Shown piece by piece: positions 24,636 to 32,784 of a stretch of 64,000 nucleotides of DNA; positions within the stretch are counted from its first letter, which is position 1; each line of letters starts with the position of its first letter. Source of the stretch: Candidatus Blautia intestinavium (GTDB lineage: Bacteria > Bacillota > Clostridia > Lachnospirales > Lachnospiraceae). The stretch lies in assembly GCA_019113745.1 (NCBI GenBank), contig DXGV01000043.1, forward strand, positions 1 through 64,000. The letters run 5' to 3'. The notes under the pieces are model-generated. The model had not been told where the DNA came from, did not search any database, and worked only from the letters and a program-made list of their open reading frames with translations. The position numbers and the translations under genes are program-made.

Positions 24636-26456
24636 ATGTTAAAACACAGCAAACGCGGTCTGCAGACGATCCTGTTTTACCGTTTTCTCGCTATTTCGGC
24701 AGCGCTTCTGATCGTGATCTCAAGCATCGTCTATATGATCCAGTATTCCATACTGTATAAAAATATGGAAAACGATATCCTGCGCACCACCACGTCAGTC
24801 GGTGACTCCATAGATCTCCAGATCAGCCAGATGGACAATATCTGTCTGAATGTGATCAATTCCACAACTGTTAAGAGCACTTTCGCCCTCTGGCAGAATA
24901 TGGACGCCTCCTCTTATGAGCGCAGTAAACAGCAGAACGCGCTCAGCAATGCGCTGGTATCGATCCGCGGAGTTGATTCGTCAATACGCCAGGTTAATAT
25001 TTATCCTGTGGAAGGAAGCGGCTACGGCATAGGGAATTATTATGGAATCCTGCCCCTGCAGGCAGAAGAGCTTCCCTGGTATACGCCCGCGATTGAAAAA
25101 AACGGCTATCGTTATATCAGTTCCTCGTCGAATCCTCTTCTTTCTAAAAAAGCAGGGACCGGCTCCGACAGGCTTTATCTTTCTCTTTACCGCATGTATT
25201 TTGACAATTATCACAATCCCATGGGGTTTGTGGAGATCGTGAAATACTACGATGAGCTATTTGCAGACGCTATAAGTCCGAAAACAGAATCTCCTGTTGA
25301 CATTACTGTTTATGACAGCGACGGAAATCAGATATATCCCTATTTAAAAAAGGATTCCCCGGAAGCCTTCGATTACTATACTACGCTGGAGGAAAATACT
25401 TCCTTAAACGGGCATACCCGTCTTTATAACAGTCAGAAAAGCCAGAAAGAATACGTTTCCTTTTCCCGGCTGGACTACTGCGGATTTACAGTTGTCTGCT
25501 CTGTCCGGAATATAGACTTTTTCCTTCCTATATTGAAAAGCCTCATGTGGATTCCGCTCCTTGCCCTCAGCCTTTTTGTAATCTGTTATTTTGTGGCGGG
25601 ATTCTTAAGCCGAAAGCTGGCCAAACCGCTTACCGAAATGCATCAGTTTCTTTCAGATACGGATTCCAGCGAACAATTCCGGCTTATCCATCTGGACGAT
25701 TCCGGTATTGAAGAAATCGACCGTCTCCGCGATTCCCTGAACGCTTCCATACAGGCACGGGAAGCGGCCACTGAATCGCTGCTGGTAATGAAAGAACAGG
25801 AAATCCAGGCTCAGATGCTGGCGCTTCAGGCTCAGATGAATCCTCATTTTCTTTATAATTCTCTGAACACCATCAGCGCCATGGCGGAAGAAGGAATGAC
25901 GGAGGAGGTCAGCGGTATGTGTCAGGATATTACCTCCATTCTCCGTTATATTTCTTCTGACAGGGAGTCCGTTTCTACAGTAGAAGAAGAGCTGGAACAC
26001 TGCGATCTCTATCTGCGGTGTATGAAGAAGCGTTTTAAAGATTCGTTCACTTATGAATTTGATATTGCCGACGATCTGCTGGATATGAAAATCCCGAAGC
26101 TCTGTATCCAGCTTCTTATTGAAAATTCTGTAAAATTCACATCACAGACAGCGCCTCCCTGGCATATCCGCGTGGAGGGCTATATTGACGACGGCCAATG
26201 GCTGATCTCTGTGAAAGACAATGGTCCCGGCTTTGATCCAGAAGTGGATAAGCATCTTCGTTCCCAGATGGACGAAATTCTCAAATACAGCGTGCTGCCC
26301 AGCCTGGAACTGGATGGAATGGGAATTTTGAATATTTTCATCCGTTTTTATCTTCTTTTCGGCAAGGCGTTTCTGTTCCAGTTTGGAAACCTGCCGGAAA
26401 GAGGTTCATTTGTTATCGTAGGAGGACGTTTTCATGAAGAAGATCAAACATTATAA
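24636..26456 (+). CDS. YesM-type sensor histidine kinase
   Basis: 606 residues counted from the ATG at 24636, which has CGGAGGA upstream; an earlier ATG at 24552 overlaps the promoter. A helix at about 15-37 starts a dCache-like extracellular sensor (to about 300). After a second helix come a HAMP segment, a His_kinase domain with QAQMNPHFLYNSLNTISAM as the phosphorylation site, and an ATPase domain (QLLIENSVKF, VKDNGPGFDPE). YesM/YesN pairs control sugar-uptake operons in Firmicutes. It overlaps the regulator by 23 bases and sits between the transport genes it presumably controls. Confidence 0.9.
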   Translation: MLKHSKRGLQTILFYRFLAISAALLIVISSIVYMIQYSILYKNMENDILRTTTSVGDSIDLQISQMDNICLNVINSTTVKSTFALWQNMDASSYERSKQQNALSNALVSIRGVDSSIRQVNIYPVEGSGYGIGNYYGILPLQAEELPWYTPAIEKNGYRYISSSSNPLLSKKAGTGSDRLYLSLYRMYFDNYHNPMGFVEIVKYYDELFADAISPKTESPVDITVYDSDGNQIYPYLKKDSPEAFDYYTTLEENTSLNGHTRLYNSQKSQKEYVSFSRLDYCGFTVVCSVRNIDFFLPILKSLMWIPLLALSLFVICYFVAGFLSRKLAKPLTEMHQFLSDTDSSEQFRLIHLDDSGIEEIDRLRDSLNASIQAREAATESLLVMKEQEIQAQMLALQAQMNPHFLYNSLNTISAMAEEGMTEEVSGMCQDITSILRYISSDRESVSTVEEELEHCDLYLRCMKKRFKDSFTYEFDIADDLLDMKIPKLCIQLLIENSVKFTSQTAPPWHIRVEGYIDDGQWLISVKDNGPGFDPEVDKHLRSQMDEILKYSVLPSLELDGMGILNIFIRFYLLFGKAFLFQFGNLPERGSFVIVGGRFHEEDQTL

Positions 26457-27213
26457 CATCATGCTGGTGGAAGACGAGATACTGCTCCGGCAGTCTCTTG
26501 CCCGCCACATTGACGCCCTGGAGATGGGCTATAAGGTAGTCTGTCAGGCGCCGGACGGACAAACGGCCCTGGACGCTCTGGCGTCCTCAGACATCCATCT
26601 GATCATTACGGATATCCGTATGCCGGTTATGGACGGGCTGGCTCTCGCCAAAAAAGTCCACGACCGGTACCCCCATATCCTTACCATTGTTCTTTCCGGC
26701 TATGCGGATTTTGAGTACGCCCAGGAGGCTCTACGCCAGGGCGTATTCGACTACCTTCTGAAGCCTGTTTCCAGAGAAGATCTGGAAAGCGCCCTGGGGA
26801 AAGCCAGTCTTGCTCTGGAAAAGCATTTTCAGCTTGAGGAAGATACTTCTCTTGCAGGCAGGGATTCCAGGGAAATTGTAGATCACGTACTGCTTTACCT
26901 TCGCAATCACTACATGGACGAGGTAGATTTTTCCGAGCTTTCCTCCCGTCTTGGCTTCAGCTCCGCTTATCTGACAAAGCTTTTTAACAAGTATGTAGGA
27001 TCTACTCCCTTGAAATATCTGACGGACATCCGCATACATGAAGCAAAGCACCTTCTTTTGAACACTGCCCTTCCCATCCGGGAAGTAGGAGAAAAGGTCG
27101 GATATCCGGATCAGTTTCACTTCAGCAAAACCTTCCGCAAGCTGACAGGAGTAAACCCTACCGCCTACCGTCAGAATCCCCAGACTGAAAAGGGAGAAGT
27201 ACCCCCCCCCTGA
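26434..27213 (+). CDS. YesN-type response regulator with AraC DNA-binding domain
   Basis: 259 residues: receiver domain (IMLVEDEILLRQSLARHI, acceptor Asp in LIITDIRMPVMDG, YLLKPVSRED) and a C-terminal AraC helix-turn-helix pair (LSSRLGFSSAYLTKLFNKYV, IREVGEKVGYPDQFHFSKTF). This is the short form, without the 200-residue middle region of long YesN proteins. The gene ends in an unusual run of nine cytosines (27202-27210) that encodes Pro-Pro-Pro just before the stop. It probably activates the divergent permease genes and the binding protein. Confidence 0.9.
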   Translation: MKKIKHYNIMLVEDEILLRQSLARHIDALEMGYKVVCQAPDGQTALDALASSDIHLIITDIRMPVMDGLALAKKVHDRYPHILTIVLSGYADFEYAQEALRQGVFDYLLKPVSREDLESALGKASLALEKHFQLEEDTSLAGRDSREIVDHVLLYLRNHYMDEVDFSELSSRLGFSSAYLTKLFNKYVGSTPLKYLTDIRIHEAKHLLLNTALPIREVGEKVGYPDQFHFSKTFRKLTGVNPTAYRQNPQTEKGEVPPP

Positions 27214-27236
27214 AAAAATAGGCAGAATACAAAAAC

Positions 27237-27299
27237 ATCCCCGGCAGACAGGGCTTTCTGGCCGTCAACCAGTTATGCTCTTTCTGCCGGGGATATTTT
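27237..27299. terminator. Bidirectional terminator between regulator and binding-protein genes
   Basis: ATCCCCGGCAGA (27237-27248) pairs with TCTGCCGGGGAT (27283-27294), with AAAAAC to the left and ATTTTAT to the right, so it can stop both converging transcripts. Confidence 0.85.
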
Positions 27300-27347
27300 A
27301 TCTGTTATTGCAGGAATTTATTATGGATTCTTTTGTTTCATGGAAGC

Positions 27348-28646
27348 TTACTGCCAGTTTTCGTCTCCTACTGCCTCTGCCTGAGTTGCTCTTCTTTCGT
27401 CGATAGCGTTGAGAACGTCTTCAGAAGTCATGTCGCCAATGAACATGGATACGATATCCTGAGTCAGCTCTGTCCACTGAGGATTCAGATATTTAATGCT
27501 GTCCTGGAATACTGTTCCTTCTTTTTCAGCAGCGTCAAGGAAAGTCTGGGTTGCTTCGCTGTAGCTCGGCGTCTGTCCTACGTCGAAAGGAAGGTTCTCG
27601 ATCTTGTCGCAGTTGTCGATCATGTACTGTACGCTGTCGGCTGACGCGATATATTCAAGATACTGTTTTGCTTCTTCCTGATGCTCGGAGCCGGAATATA
27701 CAAATCTGGACGGTCCGCAGGGATGCTGAGGATATACATCATTGTCCAGTAACGGAATTACAAACATTCCGAAGTCGTCTTCTGTATACTGTCCGTCAGA
27801 AGCCTCCGCGATAGCCGCGATCTGACCCGGTTTTTCAAGAGCCATTGCGTATTCGCCGCTTCCCAGGTTCATCAGAAGGTCTGTATACTCGTCGGACAGA
27901 TAATTGTCTCCGAAGTATCCTTTCTGAGCCATATCGTTTAACTGATCAAGGGCTTCCTTCAGTTCCGGAACATCTGCAAATTTGATCTTATTGTTGTTCA
28001 GATCGTCTACAATGCCCGGTACAAGCTCCTCATATTTTCCTCCGATCTCAGTGAACCACATGGTCTGATGCCAGCCGTCTGCGCAGGGCTCATAGATCGG
28101 GATGATATCGTTATCGAGAAGTGTCTGGCAGATCTCTTCAAATTCCGCATATGTAGTGGGAACTTCAAGACCGTTTTCCTCAAAAATCTTTTTGTTGTAA
28201 ACAACATAGTAGTCTGTAGAAACATCATAGTAGGTCATTCCATAAACTTTACCGTCTACGGAAGTCTGTTCTTTTGCAAATTCATCATAGGTTTCCACCC
28301 ACGCCTGGTCGGAAAGATCTACCGCATTTTTCTCAACATTGTACTGGGATACAATATCGAAGCTTCCGGACTGTCCGCCGAAAATATCCGGACCCTCGCC
28401 GCTGTTCAGCTTTGTCATCAGCATATTGTAATACTGATCTGCCGGAACAATCTGATAGTCTACTTTAATACCGGTTTCTTCTTCAAACTGCTTGCCAAGT
28501 TCCATTTCCGCATCGTACACCCAGTCCTGGCTTGCCATAACTGTGATGGTGGTGCCTTCGTCAGCCAGCGCGGACTGAGCTGAAACTGACAGGGAGCCTG
28601 CTACCATTACTCCGCACAACAGTGCAGCCACTACTCTTTTTTTCAT
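27348..28646 (-). CDS. Sugar ABC transporter extracellular binding protein
   Basis: 432 residues. A signal peptide (MKKRVVAALLCGVMVAGSLS, cleavage near SAQSALA) lacks a lipobox Cys, which is unusual for a Gram-positive binding protein; it may be held otherwise or released. The mature part has the family 1 pattern ITVMASQDWVYDAEMELGKQ, PDIFGG and GSGEYAMALE. It presumably supplies the MalF/MalG-like permeases. Transcribed on its own, with a GGAGGG ribosome site. Confidence 0.9.
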   Translation of the reverse strand: MKKRVVAALLCGVMVAGSLSVSAQSALADEGTTITVMASQDWVYDAEMELGKQFEEETGIKVDYQIVPADQYYNMLMTKLNSGEGPDIFGGQSGSFDIVSQYNVEKNAVDLSDQAWVETYDEFAKEQTSVDGKVYGMTYYDVSTDYYVVYNKKIFEENGLEVPTTYAEFEEICQTLLDNDIIPIYEPCADGWHQTMWFTEIGGKYEELVPGIVDDLNNNKIKFADVPELKEALDQLNDMAQKGYFGDNYLSDEYTDLLMNLGSGEYAMALEKPGQIAAIAEASDGQYTEDDFGMFVIPLLDNDVYPQHPCGPSRFVYSGSEHQEEAKQYLEYIASADSVQYMIDNCDKIENLPFDVGQTPSYSEATQTFLDAAEKEGTVFQDSIKYLNPQWTELTQDIVSMFIGDMTSEDVLNAIDERRATQAEAVGDENWQ

Positions 28647-28755
28647 ATTAAAAAACCCTCCTGTTTTTTTGATATGTCTATCTTATCAACACATTTAACA
28701 ATATAACATGGAAATAGCACAGCAGTTTTTGTCAATTTTTAACTTCCTCTGAAAT

Positions 28756-28796
28756 AAAAAAGACGTGCGTGGGGATTCAGCACGCACATCTTTTTT
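28756..28796 (-). terminator. Terminator after the corrinoid methyltransferase fusion
   Basis: AAAAAAGACGTGCGT (28756-28770) pairs with ACGCACATCTTTTTT (28782-28796), with A- and T-runs that suit either strand. Confidence 0.85.
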
Positions 28797-28812
28797 ATCT
28801 TTTTATATATGG

Positions 28813-31671
28813 TTATCTTCCAAGTGACTCGCAGAACGTCCCCTTTACATCACTCCAGTTCTTTTCTGCATAGTCCAGAAGGTATACCGCCTGCTCCATG
28901 GACATTTCCGGGAAGAGAAGGAAGAGACTGTGAGAACCATATTTTTTCACAATACGGTCTACATTTCTGATCCAGTCTTCAAATTCTCCGGAATATACCT
29001 TAACCCAGATGGATTTTCCTGCTGCAATAGCCTTATCATAAATCACATCCCAGTCCGGAAGGGTTCCGTCAGGACCTGCGTCTCCGCTGGTCCACTGAAG
29101 AGCGTCGATCCCGTCGATCTCCATCAGCGCGTCCATATGCTTGATCGCCGCCGGACCGTCCAGATGATACAGCACATGATCCGCTTTTTCAGACTGGGCT
29201 TTCAGAGACGGCTGGATATAAGTACGGAAATCATCCGGAGCCATCATAGCGGAGAAATCGCACTGCAGTTTTACAGTCTTTCCAGGTCCCCAGATCTGGA
29301 ATACGGTGTAGGCGTTGCCGCCTTCTTCATCCTTGATCACATCATAAAAACGGTTATAATAATCGTAATAGCAATCTGTTACTTCCTGGATTCTCTCTCC
29401 GACTTTTTCCGGTTCGTCAAGAAGATCCATCAGTATATCCTGAGCTCCGCGAAGAGATGCAAGAACATCAATATTTTCCATAAGGTCGGGCATATCTACA
29501 TAGAAATCATTTCCGGCCAGCTCACGGCAGTCTTTTGCAAGCTGAAGGTGTTTTTTGAACCATTTATTGTCAGGATCAAACTGCAGTTTCGGAACGCCGT
29601 CCCAACTGTCCAGGCATTTTTTAAACCATACGGTATCCTCTTTAAATCCGATATCGGAGCCAAGGTATGCGGCAAGGGAGCCTGGTCCGAAATCGATATT
29701 CAGGTTCGGGAAGCTTTCTCCCAGGAAAGCGTGGGTTTCACAGAAATAGCGGTAACGATCCACAATTCTCTGGGCGTTCTGGTATTTATCCTCCATATCT
29801 TTCCATTTCAGTTCTTCCGGCATGTTGTAGTATTTGCCCTGGCAGATCTGATCAAGATAACCGCCCTCTACAGGAGTTCCGTCGGAATACTGCTCTACCT
29901 CCGGTCTTCTGGCAATCACGCACATCAGCGGTCTTCCTGTGTTTTTATGGTTCCAGTAATTTCTGAACTTTTCTTTCGTCTTATCCCAGTCCAGTTTGTA
30001 TCCTTCTCCCGGTCCCGGCAGACGTACAGAGCTGATGTCTACGGCGTTTTTGTCAAAATGGACGTTTACTTTGTTCTCTGCCTTCGGCGCTTCCTGTTTC
30101 TTTTCGGCTTTTTCAGCTCCCGCTGCTTTTTCAGCCTTTTTTGCTTCCATAGCCGCGATCTCTTCCGGTGAAAGATCAAACTCTCCTGCCGCCGCTCTTG
30201 CGCAGAATCCGGAATCGGAATACTCTTTCGCTTTTTCCGCCGCGGAAGCAGCGTCCTCTGTATACGCGTCCGCGCCGATCTCATCTGCAAACGCCTGGGA
30301 GATCGGGGCGCCGCCTACCATGATCTTAATACGGGGACGGAAAGGCTGTTCCAGAAGGGCCGCTACCGTATCCCTGAGGGAAGGCATTGTCGTTGTAAGA
30401 AGAGCGGAAAGAGCCACGATCGTAGCGTCTTTATTCTCGTTTACTGTATCAATGAAGGTTTGGATCGGTACGTCTACGCCAAGGTCGATCACTTCAAACC
30501 CGGCGCTCTCAAACATCATTCCCACCAGATTTTTTCCGATATCATGAAGATCCCCTGCAACAGTTCCCAGGATGATCTTTCCTGCGCTTCCTGCCTCTCC
30601 TGTTGCCAGATATGGTTTCAGTACTTCCACTCCGGCTTTCATAGCGCGGGCCGCCGCAAGCATCTGAGGAACGAAAATGATTTCTTTTTTGAAGTTCTCT
30701 CCCACAACGGCCATAGCTCCGATCATACCGTCGTTAAGAATTGCCGTGGGATCGCAGCCTGCGTCCAGCGCTTCCTGCACACACTGTCCGATTTCTTTAT
30801 TTTTACCGTTCTCAGTGGCTTTAAATACCGCCAGCATTTTTTCATCCATAGCGTTCTGCGGTTTCTCCTCTGCCGGAGCTTCTTCGGTACGGCTGTTGAA
30901 TTTCGCGATATAGTTCAGGCAGTAATCATCCTTCTCCAGAAGGGCGTTTGTGGCATAAATCATTCCGATCATGTTTTTATTGGTAGGATCCACAATCGCG
31001 CTGTCCATTCCCGCGTTCATGGCGAGCACCATAAATGCCTGATTGATATTCTTTCTTACAGGCAGCCCGTAGGAGATATTGGAAAGCCCGCTTGTAATAT
31101 GGATATCCGGATACTCGGCCTTGATCTGGCGGCAGCAGTCCGCGAATACGGTCAGGGCTGTCTGGTCAGTAGAAAGAGTAACTACCAGAGGGTCTATGTG
31201 AAGACGGCTGGGCGCAATATTATACTCTTTCGCTTTTTCCATGATCCCATGGAATACTTTCATACGTTTTTCCACAGAATCCGGAATACCGTCGTTGTCG
31301 CACAGAAGAGCGACGCACTCCCATTCTGTATCTGCGATCACCGGAAAGACCGTATCAATTTTGTCTCCCTCTAAAGAAACAGAATTTATAAGTCCCGGTC
31401 TTTTGCATAATTTAATTCCTTCCACACAGACTCTCGGACTTGGGCTGTCCACACAGATCCGCGTATCTGTTACCTCCTGTACAAGATCTATCATCCATTT
31501 CAGTGTCTCTACTTCCACTTCCTCTTCTACAGAAGCGCATACGTCCAGAAAATCCGCACCTGCGTCCGCCTGCATTTTAGCTCTTTCACGGATAAGATCC
31601 GCATCTCTTTCCGCGATCGCCTTTGCTACTGAAGGAATGGAACCGTTCAGTTTCTCTCCGATAATAATCAT
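28813..31671 (-). CDS. Three-domain corrinoid methyltransferase fusion: pterin methyltransferase, B12-binding protein and UroD-type methyltransferase
   Basis: 952 residues. Residues 1 to about 262 form a pterin-binding barrel of the AcsE/MtrH type (GEKLNGSIPSV, ADFLDVCAS). Residues 275-490 are a corrinoid shuttle protein: a helical cap, then GDLHDIGKNLV with the cobalt-ligating His376. A Lys/Ala/Glu linker (about 505-540) leads to a UroD/MtaA-like barrel to the end. In the MtaA family a zinc site HxCG is expected; here the matching spot reads HLDG. Corrinoid O-demethylases are normally three proteins with just these parts, so one chain could take methyl from a methyl donor to tetrahydrofolate. 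Substrate unknown. It is divergent from an AraC regulator and stands alone. Confidence 0.87.
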   Translation of the reverse strand: MIIIGEKLNGSIPSVAKAIAERDADLIRERAKMQADAGADFLDVCASVEEEVEVETLKWMIDLVQEVTDTRICVDSPSPRVCVEGIKLCKRPGLINSVSLEGDKIDTVFPVIADTEWECVALLCDNDGIPDSVEKRMKVFHGIMEKAKEYNIAPSRLHIDPLVVTLSTDQTALTVFADCCRQIKAEYPDIHITSGLSNISYGLPVRKNINQAFMVLAMNAGMDSAIVDPTNKNMIGMIYATNALLEKDDYCLNYIAKFNSRTEEAPAEEKPQNAMDEKMLAVFKATENGKNKEIGQCVQEALDAGCDPTAILNDGMIGAMAVVGENFKKEIIFVPQMLAAARAMKAGVEVLKPYLATGEAGSAGKIILGTVAGDLHDIGKNLVGMMFESAGFEVIDLGVDVPIQTFIDTVNENKDATIVALSALLTTTMPSLRDTVAALLEQPFRPRIKIMVGGAPISQAFADEIGADAYTEDAASAAEKAKEYSDSGFCARAAAGEFDLSPEEIAAMEAKKAEKAAGAEKAEKKQEAPKAENKVNVHFDKNAVDISSVRLPGPGEGYKLDWDKTKEKFRNYWNHKNTGRPLMCVIARRPEVEQYSDGTPVEGGYLDQICQGKYYNMPEELKWKDMEDKYQNAQRIVDRYRYFCETHAFLGESFPNLNIDFGPGSLAAYLGSDIGFKEDTVWFKKCLDSWDGVPKLQFDPDNKWFKKHLQLAKDCRELAGNDFYVDMPDLMENIDVLASLRGAQDILMDLLDEPEKVGERIQEVTDCYYDYYNRFYDVIKDEEGGNAYTVFQIWGPGKTVKLQCDFSAMMAPDDFRTYIQPSLKAQSEKADHVLYHLDGPAAIKHMDALMEIDGIDALQWTSGDAGPDGTLPDWDVIYDKAIAAGKSIWVKVYSGEFEDWIRNVDRIVKKYGSHSLFLLFPEMSMEQAVYLLDYAEKNWSDVKGTFCESLGR

Positions 31672-31746
31672 CTTTTTGTTTCCTCCGCATTTATTAGATA
31701 TTTTGATTTTAACGGATTCCTTTTGTATGTGCGTCTACTATTTTTT

Positions 31747-31817
31747 GCAGGTTATATACTATTTTTCGATTTTGTCCCGGCAGTTTATATACTATTTTGC
31801 AAAAAATATGATATAAT
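31747..31817 (+). promoter_or_regulatory. Two 33-bp-spaced direct repeats and araC-type gene promoter
   Basis: GCAGNTTATATACTATTTT occurs at 31747-31765 and again at 31780-31798, exactly 33 bases (three turns) apart. A looser third copy of the AT-rich core (TTATATATCCTTTT) is at 31825-31838. The second copy covers the -35 position of a perfect -10 TATAAT at 31812-31817 that would transcribe the AraC-type gene. Long direct repeats in phase are typical AraC-family sites. Control of both divergent genes is inferred. Confidence 0.65.
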
Positions 31818-31868
31818 TTCCTAGTTATATATCCTTTTTCAAAGACATCAGGAAAGGCGGACATTTTC

Positions 31869-32726
31869 ATGAAACTGGAACGCGACAATATTCCTCTTAA
31901 CAAAGATTTCCCTTTTCAGATCTCCCGGGTAATCCTCAACTCACAGAACAGTCATCCGGATACCTGGCACTGGCACAGTTATTTTGAGATCACCTGCGTA
32001 CAGCGGGGAAGGGGGAATTACTTTGTCAACGGTCAGGAATATACCATGGGTAAAGGCGATATTATCATATTTAACAATGTAGAACCCCATGGCTGGAAAC
32101 TTCTGGACGAAGATATGGAGCTGCTCGTTATGATCTTCTCTCCGGAGTTTGTAGCGGAAAAACTGAGTTTTTTTGATTCCGGTTATCTGAAGCCCTTTGT
32201 GGAAAGAGGCAGCAATTTCAAAAACCGTATCGGGTGTGAAGAACCTGTAAGCCACGAAATACGAAAAGGTATCCGGGAAATCTACCGGGAATGGGAAGAA
32301 AAAAAAGACGGCTATCATCTGATGATCAAAGCCAACATTCTCAGAATCCTCACTATGCTGATCCGCGCTTATCAGGATGAGAGCAAATCGGACGAAATGC
32401 TGAAGGAAAAGAAAAATTCCATGAAACGGCTGGAACAGGCTTTTCAGTACATCAACGGCCATTTTTGTGAAAAAATCACCCTGGAAGAAGCGGCCGGAGC
32501 CGCTTTTATGAGCCCCAGTTATTTTTCCACCTATTTTCGCAAGGTTACGAATATCAGTTTCAGCGAATATGTTACACGTCTCAGGATTTCCCATGCCCGG
32601 GAGCTGTTAAAAAAGACAGACCGGAGTGTTACTGATATCGCAATGGAATGTGGTTTTAATAATATTTCTAATTTTTACCGCTTATATAAACGTCACACCG
32701 GACATCCTCCCAGAGAAGATTCCTGA
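31869..32726 (+). CDS. AraC-family transcriptional regulator
   Basis: 285 residues. The N-terminal cupin-like sensor domain includes HWHSYFEITCV and EYTMGKGDIIIFNNVEPHGW. The C-terminal pair of helix-turn-helix motifs includes LEEAAGAAFMSPSYFSTYFRKV and VTDIAMECGFNNISNFYRLYKRH. GAAAGGCGG precedes the ATG. Its position suggests it controls the divergent corrinoid methyltransferase fusion and its own promoter through the repeats between them. Confidence 0.88.
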   Translation: MKLERDNIPLNKDFPFQISRVILNSQNSHPDTWHWHSYFEITCVQRGRGNYFVNGQEYTMGKGDIIIFNNVEPHGWKLLDEDMELLVMIFSPEFVAEKLSFFDSGYLKPFVERGSNFKNRIGCEEPVSHEIRKGIREIYREWEEKKDGYHLMIKANILRILTMLIRAYQDESKSDEMLKEKKNSMKRLEQAFQYINGHFCEKITLEEAAGAAFMSPSYFSTYFRKVTNISFSEYVTRLRISHARELLKKTDRSVTDIAMECGFNNISNFYRLYKRHTGHPPREDS

Positions 32727-32784
32727 AACAGAAGGGGCGCAGAATCCGGAAACTTCCCGGATCCCGTTCCCTTCTGCTGTGTGC

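Noticed and set aside
28930-30171. A 413-codon plus-strand ORF opposite the corrinoid methyltransferase fusion
   Set aside because: The minus-strand frame has unmistakable domains along its whole length, and the plus frame is Phe/His/Ile-rich noise.
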